Shown here: positions 30,636 to 39,479 of the stretch, in pieces
Layout: each line of letters starts with the position of its first letter
Position numbering within the stretch: position 1 is the stretch's first letter
NCBI GenBank assembly: GCA_000507305.1
Contig: DF239413.1
Span: 62,001-126,000 of the forward strand
Reading direction: 5' to 3'
Source of the DNA: Breviolum minutum Mf 1.05b.01
Lineage: Eukaryota; Sar; Dinophyceae; Suessiales; Symbiodiniaceae
DNA length: 64,000 nucleotides
Position numbers and translations under genes: made by a program
Notes under the pieces: model-generated
What the model was told of the DNA's origin: nothing
What the model saw: the letters and a program-made list of their open reading frames with translations, nothing else
Databases searched by the model: none

Positions 30636-32966
30636 ATGGCCACTTCTGGTCCGAAAGCTACACATGAAGGAGGTCTTGTGTGCCTCAAGTGCCAGGAGCC
30701 CACTCTGCTGAAGGACAGCATCGCTTCTGGTAGGAACGCTCTAAGGAGAAATTGCTTGGAATGCGTGAGCACCGACAAGTGGCTGACCAGGTGCTGTCGC
30801 AAACCAAAACCCACCGAGGTAGAGAACGATGACCAGAAAGAACGCAGAGAGAAGGCTGAGCAGCTCAAGACTTCCATTAGCAAGATGAGCTCAGCCGAAA
30901 AGGCAGCTTGGTATGTGAAGCAAAAGGAAGAGCGTCGCAAGCAGGAGAAGACCAGCAAGCGAAGTTTTAACAGCGGGGTTGGTTTTGCCCAAGAGAGTTT
31001 GACTACTTCTTTGGGAAACACCGAGAAAGACTTGTTTGAAACATGTGAAGATTGGTGCTTGAGGCAGATGCAGCTGAAGAAGTTTGACACGCTGGAAGCA
31101 GCCCAAGCTGGCTTCAAGCAGGAATGCCAGAAGCCCGGAGCCAGGACCACGCAGAGGCGAGGAGAAACTTTGCTGCAGCGCTTTGCAGGTGTGGAGGTGG
31201 AGCAATCGCACCGCCATAACTTGGACACCGGAGTCCGTCAAAGGGCTGACATTCACGACCAGGATGACTTGAAATCCTTCCAAGGCGAGGCCGAAGAAAG
31301 AATGGCCAGAGCTCAGTGGAGGCTGGACTCTGACAAGCAGGCCATGCTGGAAGGTACCTTGAAGACACCTACCCAACTGTTGAACGTTGAAGCCGACATC
31401 GAAAGAGCCAAGCAGCAAGAGCAAGAGATGGAATCCTTGTGGATGGAGCAGCTGGAGAGCGAGGCCAAGAACAAGCAGAGCGCTACTACCCCCAAGCCAG
31501 TCGAAAGGTCTGCCGGGGTCGAGGCTATGTCGTTTCAGGCTTGCATTGCTAAGACAGAGCAGTGCATGCAAGAGGTCGTGTCCAGGCAACAAGCTTTGTT
31601 GCTAGGTTGTTCTGAGGAATGGCCTGCGTTGGACACAGAATTGCTGCGAAAAGAAGCACAGGCTTTTGAAGAGGATTGCAACAGCTGCGTGCCCTTGATC
31701 CATGAAGCAATCCAGGCTTTGGTCCAAAAGTGGTCCAAGGTGAAGCAAGAGCACGAGGCCCAGCAAGATGGCCAGAAGTTGCACGAAGGCCAGTTGCAGG
31801 TCAGCAAAGACTTCAAAGAGTGGAGCACAAAGTGCACACCCCTGTGTGACCTGAAAACAAAGATCAAATCTTTCCGGCAATGGCTGAACAAAAGCAAGAG
31901 CCAGGCCAAGAAAGCAGACAAGGCTGCTGCACAAGCAAAGGCTGCTGTGCAATCGACCAAGCTAGGCCAAGTGTCTTCCTGGAACGACGCAACTCTCTGC
32001 AAGCAGGCTGCCAATGCTGCATCCGAGGCATCCTTTGCTGCTGACTTTACTCAAGTTGGCGTAGCTTGGAACTTGCAGACAGATCTTCTTGGAGTCAAAG
32101 CTGACCAGGAGGTCCGACCAGTTGTTTTCTCTTCGGCCCAAGGAAAACCGTTTGCAGACGACATGTTGGGCCATGAGTACTTCAAGTTTCAAAAGGTTTG
32201 GGTGCAAGAGCAAATGAAAAAAGCTGCTGGTGCTGTGTGGATGAGTGCTTTGGTCACCAAAGCAACTGTTTCCAAGAAGTTGGCCCTGACCTGGAACAAA
32301 CTCCTTGGACAGGACACTGAGAATTTCTTAAAGAACCTAGGAAATGCGGGACTGGGAGAAACCTTTCAGCCACAGTTTTACCAACAAGTTGCCAAGAGTT
32401 GCCACCTGCACCTCCACGGAGATTTTGGGTTGCCAGAAGTGAGGCTGAGCTTGGAGTCAACTGCCTTCCTGATGGGTGCCCCCCTAGCAAAGCTGCAGGG
32501 TGACACCTTGAAGGAAAAAAGAGACTCACTGCTCAAGCTGACCTTCGAGGGCTGGAACAACTTGGCCACTTGGAAAGTGACCTTGTCTCCAGGAAAGGTT
32601 GTGGTCATCCCGGGCGACCATGTCTTTTGCAGTATGTGCGCTGGTGGTGGGACTGAAGAGGTTCACCATGGAGCCAGAATTCACTTGCTGAGTGGAGAGC
32701 ATGCCAAGCGCACACTTGAAACTTGCAAGATGCTGGTGGCAGACAACGCACTCTTGGGGCAAATGAAGACTGGTGCTTTGGCTCAGGCTTTGGATGGATT
32801 TTTTCAAAAGGAAATCACAGCCACAGCCACACAGCCTGCAAGTGAAGAAGCAGCAAGCTCAGCGAACCGTGCAGCCAAAAGGGTAAAAAGAGATGAGAAG
32901 CAGACCACTCTTACTGTTCGGCCAAAGGCCAAAGCCAAGGAATCTGAAGTTGAAGCTTTGAGCTGA
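30636..32966 (+). CDS. Large zinc-binding, coiled-coil protein of the transposon
   Basis: A 776-residue hypothetical protein. The N-terminus has paired cysteines (CLKC at 16-19, NCLEC near 40 and a CC near 54) that could bind zinc. Residues about 60-110 and 190-430 are rich in Lys, Glu, Gln and Ala and predict long coiled coils (QKERREKAEQLKTSISKM; ADIERAKQQEQEMESLW). A more globular C-terminal half includes RPVVFSSAQGKPFADDMLGH, KVVVIPGDHVFCSMCAGGG and HHGARIHLLSGEHAKRTLE. The tail is basic (AAKRVKRDEKQ), a likely nuclear signal. I do not recognise a family with known function. Its position between the methyltransferase and the right terminus, on the same strand, says it belongs to the element. 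A structural or DNA-binding role in transposition is a guess. Confidence 0.7.
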   Translation: MATSGPKATHEGGLVCLKCQEPTLLKDSIASGRNALRRNCLECVSTDKWLTRCCRKPKPTEVENDDQKERREKAEQLKTSISKMSSAEKAAWYVKQKEERRKQEKTSKRSFNSGVGFAQESLTTSLGNTEKDLFETCEDWCLRQMQLKKFDTLEAAQAGFKQECQKPGARTTQRRGETLLQRFAGVEVEQSHRHNLDTGVRQRADIHDQDDLKSFQGEAEERMARAQWRLDSDKQAMLEGTLKTPTQLLNVEADIERAKQQEQEMESLWMEQLESEAKNKQSATTPKPVERSAGVEAMSFQACIAKTEQCMQEVVSRQQALLLGCSEEWPALDTELLRKEAQAFEEDCNSCVPLIHEAIQALVQKWSKVKQEHEAQQDGQKLHEGQLQVSKDFKEWSTKCTPLCDLKTKIKSFRQWLNKSKSQAKKADKAAAQAKAAVQSTKLGQVSSWNDATLCKQAANAASEASFAADFTQVGVAWNLQTDLLGVKADQEVRPVVFSSAQGKPFADDMLGHEYFKFQKVWVQEQMKKAAGAVWMSALVTKATVSKKLALTWNKLLGQDTENFLKNLGNAGLGETFQPQFYQQVAKSCHLHLHGDFGLPEVRLSLESTAFLMGAPLAKLQGDTLKEKRDSLLKLTFEGWNNLATWKVTLSPGKVVVIPGDHVFCSMCAGGGTEEVHHGARIHLLSGEHAKRTLETCKMLVADNALLGQMKTGALAQALDGFFQKEITATATQPASEEAASSANRAAKRVKRDEKQTTLTVRPKAKAKESEVEALS

Positions 32967-33920
32967 GGGTGTGCCTGCTGCAACATCCTGATTTCAGAAC
33001 AGAGCTGACTGTGCAGAAGATTGGTATCCGTTGGATCCGTTAACCTGTCCCCTGCCCTTAGTAGTCTTCTCTGATCTTAATCTTGTCATTTTGGCCAGGA
33101 CGCAGGTTTGAAAGAACACTCTTCCTTACTTCCTTTCTCAGGAAGGAAGAAAAAACTGCTGGACTGTAAGTCGTCCACTCACTGACTCGCATTACTGTAA
33201 CATGTAAAAATCGAGCTTTTGTGCTGTCACTGTGTGAGTGTCCTGAGAGAGCTGAGACCCAAGCTTGCATTGGTTTGCATGACCATCCTAGCTGACTTGC
33301 TGTGAGGTGCAAATATTTTTTGTACTGATGTTTCACAGGTTTCATGTTTGCTTTTCACTTTTCACCTTCACCAATTATGAAGAATCATGTGTTTGTTTCC
33401 TTGTTGAGCTAGCAGCTGGGAGTGTCATGCTGGGGAAGCAATTTGTAAGTCTCACTGTCTCACCTGCACATCGTGTCAGCCCTGCCGAGGAGTTTGAAAA
33501 GAGTGAGCTAGTACTTTGACTCCGTACTTAGTACTTTGTAGAAGTTGGAAGTTGGGAATTGGGAATGCCCTGGCTAGTCACTTGGACTAGCTAGGTCTCA
33601 GGGCCCAGTGTCCATGATTGTTGATTCAAAAACAATATTCATCTTACATCATCTAATTGGAATCATTTTCTGCCATGGCACATTTGCTGTCACTGGAGTC
33701 ATTGCAGGATAGATCATGCCCTAGCACAAAATACATGTAATAGATGCCCCATGCACCTATCATGTCAATTCAATTTCAAAAAAATTTCACATACCATCCA
33801 AGGACAGACTTGATTTGCTGCTCACTTTTGGGCTCACAGGAAGCTTTCGAAGCCTCACATATTTTTGACAAGTTTGGCCAAAGTTTATTGGCAGCAGAAA
33901 TTGCATACCGTTGACAGAAG
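32967..33920. other. Intergenic, inside transposon; no gene
   Basis: There is a CT/GA-mixed sequence with TTAGTACTTTG near 33510-33530 and GGAAGTTGGGAATTGGGAAT near 33547. No convincing ORF or RNA was seen. Confidence 0.4.
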
Positions 33921-34325
33921 ATGGAACCCAACCGGGAACTTCCAATCATGGTGAACTTGTACTCTCGGTACATGATGCTGCAAGCAATTTTGTTGCAGAT
34001 GCAGTCCATGGTTGATGACCCCCAGGATCTGTGCAGGAAGTCTCCTGCCAGTGTGTTCGCCACTGAGACAGTGGATGAGCAAGTCCAACACCTTGATGGT
34101 TCTGTTGAAACATGCTTGGAAGCCACACGGTTTCTCTTGCAAAGGATTACAGAGGACATGCTGGCACCACGCACCAGGCAACCCAATGCCATGGAGATAG
34201 AGCAAAGTCCTCCAGTTGCAGAGACTGGACCCGGACCAGCAGAGGAAGAAACGCAGACACTCCTTGCAAATCTGCTGGCTGAAGCAGTGCCAGGTAACAT
34301 GACCCAGGACTTTCGACTTGGATGA
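33921..34325 (+). CDS. Small hypothetical ORF near right end of transposon
   Basis: 134 residues starting MEPNRELPIMVNLYSRYMML. It has a helical first half (QAILLQMQSMVDDPQDLCRK) and an acidic, Pro-rich second half (AMEIEQSPPVAETGPGPAEE). Codon use resembles the larger ORFs of the element. Long antisense frames cover the same stretch, so coding is likely but not proven. Function unknown. Confidence 0.45.
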   Translation: MEPNRELPIMVNLYSRYMMLQAILLQMQSMVDDPQDLCRKSPASVFATETVDEQVQHLDGSVETCLEATRFLLQRITEDMLAPRTRQPNAMEIEQSPPVAETGPGPAEEETQTLLANLLAEAVPGNMTQDFRLG

Positions 34326-34831
34326 TGCAGTTTCGCGCAAAGGATGATGTAGTCTGACCACGAGCCTCGCACAGGCAGTGTTTCTACTGACTGCTGCCCG
34401 CTCAGAAAAAAGAGAAACCTGTCACCATGTTTCTGAAGATGTTTTGAGAGGGAACACAAAAGTTTGGCAGATATCTAGGTTTAGACAGGCTTTAACACAA
34501 ATACATTTTTCCATGGTAACCCCCAAACTTAAAACCTTATGATTTTATAGTGCCACAATCTTGGATATGCGATCGATCCAGCAATTTTTTTCGCTCAAAT
34601 CTAATACCTTTAATTTGAAATTAAGAAAATATCGCGCACCAAAAAAAGCATTGTTTTCAGCGTGTTTGCAAGACTCTAAGACAAAGAACCATGAACAAAA
34701 GCCTGCTCAGAGCAATGGCTCAAAGTTTGGCGATCAGCGTGGCCAACAAATAGAGATTTTTTAGTCCGAAACTTTGTCTCCAGTTTGCTTTTTTAATAAT
34801 CCCGAAAAAACCTACTTTTCGTGCTGGAGCA

Positions 34832-34887
34832 GGTCTTAAAATTCATAGGGTTCACCCCCCCCCTCCCAGGCGGAGATATACACCTTA
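34832..34887 (-). repeat. Right terminal inverted repeat of giant DNA transposon
   Basis: Read inward from 34887 on the minus strand it begins TAAGGTGTATA, then CCGCCTGGG, A, a run of G, GTGAAC and (after a few extra bases) TTTTAAG, mirroring the left end at 21357. Confidence 0.85.
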
Positions 34888-34895
34888 CTTCCTGA
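34888..34895. other. Target-site duplication, right copy
   Basis: CTTCCTGA, identical to 21349-21356. The next base restores the interrupted copia codon (GAT). Confidence 0.85.
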
Positions 34896-35054
34896 TCGTA
34901 TGTACGAGAAGTATGAGGAAGTTTACAACACATGTAGGGTATGTAGTATGTCTGTAGCACCACCGCCGCGAGCCAAGATCTCTGGCATACAAGCCTCAGT
35001 TTTCGGGGATGTTGTTTTTGTTGATCATTGTGAAATCGAGTTGAAAAAGAAGTA

Positions 35055-35055
35055 G

Positions 35056-35098
<43 letters not shown>

Positions 35099-35134
35099 AA
35101 GTAGTAGTAGTAGTAGTAATAGTAGTAGTAGTAC
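35055..35134. repeat. (GTA)n microsatellite inside the copia integrase
   Basis: About 26 GTA triplets (with GAA and ATA variants) lie in frame between ELKKK and LLVLDG. They read as a poly-Val insert preceded by a TAG stop. The ancestral sequence here probably read K-Y-V-V-L-L-V, so expansion began from a GTA-type codon run. Confidence 0.9.
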
Positions 35135-35939
35135 TTCTTGTTCTTGATGGCGCGACAAATCTACTCTGGGCCACGGCGCAGAAGTCACTCGATAAAAAGG
35201 AAACATTGACACATCTTCGAGCATGGAATGAACAGAACAATTGCATTCCAAAGGCCATTGTTGGAGATGAAGCTTCTTTTCTGATGAGTTCAATGAGTAT
35301 TACAAGTTTCATGGAATCAAGGCTTTACCATGTGGACCAATAACACCATGGCCAAATAGAGCTAAAACAACGGTGAGACTGTTCAAGAAACAGTGGACTC
35401 TTATGGCCAAGTCATTGGAAGGTGATGATAAAATCAATGACGTTACCATTCGACAAGCAGTGAAGATGACAGTTTGGGCCGGGAACACACAGTTGACTAT
35501 CAGTGGATACTCACCTTTAGAGATTGCTACTGGAAGGAGACCTCCTGATTTGCTTGATGTTGAAACAGCAAATCCAGAACAGCTGACTCCAGAACCACAT
35601 GAAGAAGACATTTCACCTCTGGCATTACAACGTCTTGCTCTCAGAGCACATCAAGAAGCCAGACAAGCAGCTGATCTGAGACATGACATGGCAAGAAGGA
35701 CAATGCCATCTGATGGACCTTATAAGCATGGTGATGAAGTGTTTTACTGGCACCAAGTTTCCAATAAGTTCAAGGACAAGGGAAGATGGATAAGAGGAAA
35801 GGTCCTACGTCAGGAAGGAGCAATGGTTCACATTCACACAGACAAGGCAGCGGTACGAGTGAATCAATCAAAGGTAATAAGAGATCATGATGAATGGCAT
35901 GATGTCTGAATTCCCAATCTTGATGAAACGAAGGAAGAA

Positions 35940-36870
35940 AAAAGGATGAAGGAGAATTGGAAAGAGAAGATCACAACTTGTTGTGTGAAGGATGTCTTTG
36001 TGAACAAGCCTTTTGGTCTTATGATGATCAGAAGTGTGATGTATTGGACTTGTTTGGCAGCAGCTCCGGCTATAGTTGGAACATGGCACGAAAAGGAGTA
36101 AAGGTTGGACAGCCAATTGGTCACAAACATGGATCAAACTTGAACACAGTTTACGGACAAGCTGAGGCATGGAAGAAGATTATGAAGATGGAGCCTGAAA
36201 AAATTTTTATCAACAATCCATCTCCTCAGTCAATCCGTAAGAAGATTTTCGTTTTTGTCTTGATGTGATCATATGGCAATGTAAAAGGAACAAGAAATTC
36301 ATTGTGACATGTCCTGAAGGATCTTACTTTTCACGATTTATTGACCAGAAGAGATGGCACAAGATCTTGAGTAAGCATTTGTGTTGGGAATGCATTGATC
36401 TTCAACATTTTTGCAATTGTGAAGACAAGATTCGAAATATGATAGTCTATCACTCTTATGACGATTACTATCATGACATTTCATGGTTTAAATATTTGAC
36501 GAAGAAGAAGTTTTTGAAGCATGAAGCATGCTGGAAGGATCCACACTGGGAATATCTTCCTGCACGTTTTGTTGCAGGATTCATGACAGCAACACCAGAA
36601 GTGTCAAAGAGTTATGTGACTGAGAAGAGGCAAGAATTTCTCTTGGAAGACATACTGGAAGATTTTGACCGTGGATTGCTCTGTGGAACTTGCACGCATT
36701 GTGGAACTTGCCCGCATCATGAAAGATATGATGAACATTCTTCATTGTTGAGAGATTTGGACATGAGGAGTGAAGACATTCCAGTTCCTTTGAGACACAT
36801 TCTTCCACAGAAGTTCTCGACACCAAGTCTTCCCAAAGCATCCGCGATTGAAAAAAATCAATCTTTCTAT
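35940..36870 (+). pseudogene. Methyltransferase-like domain of the copia element
   Basis: The frame at 36030-36250 reads CDVLDLFGSSSGYSWNMARK, VGQPIGHKHGSNLNTVYG and IFINNPSPQSIRKK. The first resembles the S-adenosylmethionine-binding loop of Rossmann methyltransferases (D-x-F-x-G-x-x-G). The last sits where C5 enzymes have PPC, but the catalytic Cys is absent. A further block at 36290-36873 reads KKFIVTCPEGSYFSRFIDQK, WHKILSKHLCWECIDLQHFC and GTCTHCGTCPHHERYDEHSS (Cys/His-rich, possibly zinc-binding), ending SAIEKNQSFY. The two blocks are in different frames, separated by a stop near 36268. Enzyme activity is unlikely. Confidence 0.55.
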
Positions 36871-36879
36871 TGACTTTTG

Positions 36880-37115
36880 GGCAAAATCAATGGTTGTATA
36901 TTTGCGCTTTAAATTCAATAGAAATGCATTTTTGACAATACCATTTTCGATTGATTTTTGAATCACATTTCTATTGATTTTTGAGCTAGATTTCTATTGA
37001 TTTTTAAGGCTCCAAAAATAGAAATTTCTATTGATTTTGAAGGCCTTCAAAAGAGAAATTTCTATTGATTTCTAAGGCTTTTAAAATTAAAAAAAATCTA
37101 TTTATTTTGAAGGCT
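36880..37115. repeat. AT-rich TTTCTATTGATTTT repeats
   Basis: Seven or so degenerate copies of ATTTCTATTGATTTTNAAGGC occur, with two inverted CAATAGAAAT motifs, directly after the broken copia element. They may be the remains of its 3' non-coding region or a separate AT-rich satellite. Confidence 0.7.
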
Positions 37116-37300
37116 TTTGAAAGCTAGAAGTTTGAAGCATTTGGTGAATCTTTAGGTTAATTTGCATGAATGGGCCACAAAAGCCCTGCTGCATCCTCAT
37201 CCTTGGGTTGGAAAGCCCCAAAAGCACCTGGAAGGCCTTTCATTGTCTGACTTGCAGCACTTAAGCTCAAGCAGCAGAATCAGGTTGGACAGCCCACAGC

Positions 37301-38257
37301 ATGTCTGACAAGAGAGGTGGGCAGAAAAACAGAAAGAAACCTGATGTGGACAGGGAGCACTTGAAGGATGTGGAGGAAGATGGGTACCAGCAATGCCTTT
37401 GATTTTTCGCCTTATGGTGCGCCTTATGGTGAAGCCTGGGCAAGCAGTGCGCTTGCAGTGCCAAAGGCTTGGTGAAAGCCAAAGAATTCCTCAAGGTTCT
37501 GAACAAAGCCAACCCAGAAATGGACATGAAGTACCGTGTGGTGAAAGAAATCTTGCAGGAAGCAGGCAAGAAGTGGCCAGACTTGAAGAAGAGCGCACCG
37601 CTCGAAAAGCAACTGTCCTGGTCCACAGACAAAGCTGACATGGTCATGGTCCTTCTGGCCCATGTGAGGAGGCTGAGAAGTGAACAGAGGTGGAAGGAGT
37701 GCTTGTCGAAGGCCACTGAGTGGCAATGTGAACAACTACAAGAGTTAAGGGCTTTGGTTTTGGAGGAGGCAGAAGCTGAAGGGCCTGAAGAGAACACACC
37801 GGAGAAGTCAAAGAAGAAAAGGGCCTTGGAAGAGATCAATAGTTTTGAGCTTCCTGACACTCCTGCTTGTAGCCCAGGAGGGTTGACTGAAGCTGCAGAA
37901 GGTTGCAGCCCTGTGCCTGCCAGCAAACAAAAGATCAAGGCCAGTTTGGGCATGTTGGCAAAAAGGCCTGCAGGAAAGCAGAAGAAACGAGCTGCAATGC
38001 CTGTGAAGGCACAGAAGAAAAAAGCAGCTGCAGAGAAAAAGGAGCTCACTGCAGAGGAGAAGAAGAATTTACACCCCATGACCTACAAAGGTACTGGAGC
38101 AGTTGCTGTGAGAGTTCGACAGGGAAGGCAGCTTTTACAAGTGACAGCCTCCACCTTGGAAGAGTTCAAGAATTTGGCTGAGAAGCTGCTGGAGAAGTTG
38201 AAGAAAGGAAGCAGCTTGAAGGATTGCTTGGCCCTGAAAGAGAAGTTGCTGAAGTGA
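37301..38257 (+). CDS. Lys-rich hypothetical protein with a 75-bp GT-AG intron
   Basis: Exon 1 (37301-37383) starts MSDKRGGQKNRKKPDVDREH. A GT-AG intron (37384-37458) then removes two in-frame stops, and exon 2 (37459-38257) follows, so EEDG joins to AKGLVKAKEFLKVLNKANPE. The product is about 293 residues. The first half is helical (EILQEAGKKWPDLKK; RLRSEQRWKECLSKATEW), the middle is Lys/Ala-rich and basic (RPAGKQKKRAAMPVKAQKKK), and a compact C-terminal module reads KGTGAVAVRVRQGRQLLQV then LAEKLLEKLKKG. Similar Lys-rich modules are common in dinoflagellates, but I know of no assigned function. The basic tail suggests nucleic-acid binding. Confidence 0.6.
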
Positions 38258-38280
38258 GAGAGCCATGTGTGTGTGGAAAA

Positions 38281-38392
38281 TTGGTTTGTTTGGGTTGGAA
38301 AGCCCACTGCTTGAAGTTGTCAGGGTTGGAAAGCCCATTGCTTGAGTTGTCAGGGTTGGAAAGCCCACTGCTTGACTGCTTCAGCTGTCAGG
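38281..38392. repeat. 31-bp tandem repeat (GTTGGAAAGCCCACTGCTTGA)
   Basis: Three copies of a unit of about 31 bp, GTTGGAAAGCCCAYTGCTTGA followed by TTGTCAGG, start near 38296, 38327 and 38358. A related GTTGGAAAGCCCCAAAAGC occurs at 37208, upstream of the previous gene. Confidence 0.85.
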
Positions 38393-38408
38393 GTTGTGGA
38401 GGGAAAAT

Positions 38409-39001
38409 ATGCGTGCCCTTTGGAGCAACTACGAGGCAGGGGCGGACGCCCTTGCCTACGGGCTTTGGTTGGCGCAGCTCCAACACGTAGCCGCCACCGC
38501 CTACCAGGAGCCGCCAGCGCCGAACGAGAGTTTCAAGTCTGACCTGGAACAAGTCGAGCCACAGCCGCTACGAAGAGTTCGTAGAAGGGTTGGCAGAGCA
38601 ATACTACACTGGTGCCCTGGCGCAGAGCTTGGCGCAAGCCTCGTTCAACAAGGATATGGTGGAGAAGCTGGAGAAGAAGGTGGACGAGCTGGAGAAGAAG
38701 AGCCTGGGCTGGCCTTGGCAACAAGTGGGTCCCAACCAGCAGCCCCAGCAAGAGCAAGTGGTTCCCAACCAGCCCCAGCAAGTGCTTCCCAACCGGGAAA
38801 TGTGACCTTGCAACAAAAGAAAAAGCCATGGAGAAAGAGCAAGAACAGCGGGAGGCTGCAGAAAAGGAAGCAGAGGAAAAGAGAAAGGCTGCAGAAAAAG
38901 AAGTTGAGGAGAAGAAGAAGGCAGCTGACAAGGAAGCTGAGGAGAAAAAGAAGCTGGTGGCGTTGCAAGCCCTTGCAGACAAGCAAGCTAAGGATCGCTA
39001 A
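38409..39001 (+). pseudogene. Frameshifted Gln/Glu/Lys-rich coiled-coil protein gene
   Basis: The reading frame moves twice. Frame one (38409-about 38560) reads MRALWSNYEAGADALAYGLW and QLQHVAATAYQEPPAPNESF. Frame two (about 38565-38805) reads YEEFVEGLAEQYYTGALAQS, DMVEKLEKKVDELEKK and a Gln/Pro/Asn tract. Frame three (about 38805-39001) reads EKEQEQREAAEKEAEEKRKA with further Glu/Lys/Ala repeats and stops at 39001. Each transition is a single-base shift, so this is either a pseudogene or poor sequence next to the N gap that starts 60 bp later. Function unknown; coiled coil. Confidence 0.6.
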
Positions 39002-39060
39002 ACTGAAGAGTATTAGTATCTCAGGGGGGTCTCAGATCTGGGGGGGTTTCAACAAACTTT

Positions 39061-39479
39061 NNNNNNNNNNNNNNNNNNNNNNNNNNNNNNNNNNNNNNNN
39101 NNNNNNNNNNNNNNNNNNNNNNNNNNNNNNNNNNNNNNNNNNNNNNNNNNNNNNNNNNNNNNNNNNNNNNNNNNNNNNNNNNNNNNNNNNNNNNNNNNNN
39201 NNNNNNNNNNNNNNNNNNNNNNNNNNNNNNNNNNNNNNNNNNNNNNNNNNNNNNNNNNNNNNNNNNNNNNNNNNNNNNNNNNNNNNNNNNNNNNNNNNNN
39301 NNNNNNNNNNNNNNNNNNNNNNNNNNNNNNNNNNNNNNNNNNNNNNNNNNNNNNNNNNNNNNNNNNNNNNNNNNNNNNNNNNNNNNNNNNNNNNNNNNNN
39401 NNNNNNNNNNNNNNNNNNNNNNNNNNNNNNNNNNNNNNNNNNNNNNNNNNNNNNNNNNNNNNNNNNNNNNNNNNNNNNN
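39061..39479. other. Assembly gap (419 N)
   Basis: Unresolved bases. The sequence before the gap has GGGGGGTCTCAGATCTGGGG and the sequence after it has AAAAGTGAG repeats. Any reading frame across the gap is meaningless. Confidence 1.

Larger units (their letters stand above)
21357..34887 (+). mobile_element. Giant hAT-like DNA transposon carrying a cytosine DNA methyltransferase (13.5 kb)
   Basis: Seen: inverted termini (21357 inward and 34887 inward), an exact 8-bp flanking duplication CTTCCTGA, and a copia integrase reading frame that becomes continuous (LNLPD then RMYEKYEEVY) once the insert and one duplication copy are ignored. Inside, all on the plus strand and apparently intronless, are ORFs at 21882-26216, 27006-27965, 28975-30291, 30636-32966 and 33921-34325, with a tandem hairpin array at 26681-26920 and a 21-bp satellite at 28164-28362. 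Known: 8-bp duplications and YARNG ends are hAT traits. Inferred: the first ORF is the transposase, and the others are accessory or captured genes. The length is far above usual hAT elements. The main ORFs are open over their full length, so the insertion looks much younger than the decayed copia element it sits in. Confidence 0.85.
34888..35908 (+). pseudogene. copia integrase (broken)
   Basis: Integrase would insert element DNA into the host. A CRVC pair (zinc region) is followed by FGDVVFVDHCEIELKKK with the first catalytic Asp in VDH, LLVLDGATNLLWATAQKSL, and AIVGDEAS with the second Asp. A one-base loss then shifts the frame to DEFNEYYKFHGIKALPCGP. The third catalytic residue, expected as Glu in NRAET, reads NRAKT here, so the D-D-E triad is lost. 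The C-terminal part is open (35373-35908) with ISGYSPLEIATGRRPPDLLD, HGDEVFYWHQVS and AVRVNQSKVIRDHDEWHDV. A (GTA)n expansion splits the core at 35055. Confidence 0.8.
34888..36873 (+). mobile_element. Degenerate copia-type retrotransposon, right part (integrase and methyltransferase-like domain)
   Basis: This continues the frame broken at 21356. It carries the integrase core and its C-terminal region (to 35908), then a domain with a methyltransferase-like signature up to 36873. I expect reverse transcriptase and RNase H in a full element. They are absent here, so the element is truncated before or at the AT-rich repeats at 36880. It has at least one frameshift and one stop. Confidence 0.8.

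Noticed and set aside
30554-31592. Two long minus-strand open frames (224 and 233 residues)
   Set aside because: Shadows of the 776-residue plus-strand coiled-coil ORF. They lack domain-like sequence.
33776-34459. 227-residue minus-strand open frame at the right end of the transposon
   Set aside because: It overlaps a better plus-strand ORF (33921-34325) and shows Ser/Cys-rich antisense character. I could not exclude it fully.
37263-37271. AAGCTCAAG upstream of the 37301 gene as a spliced-leader relic
   Set aside because: The preceding bases do not match the leader.
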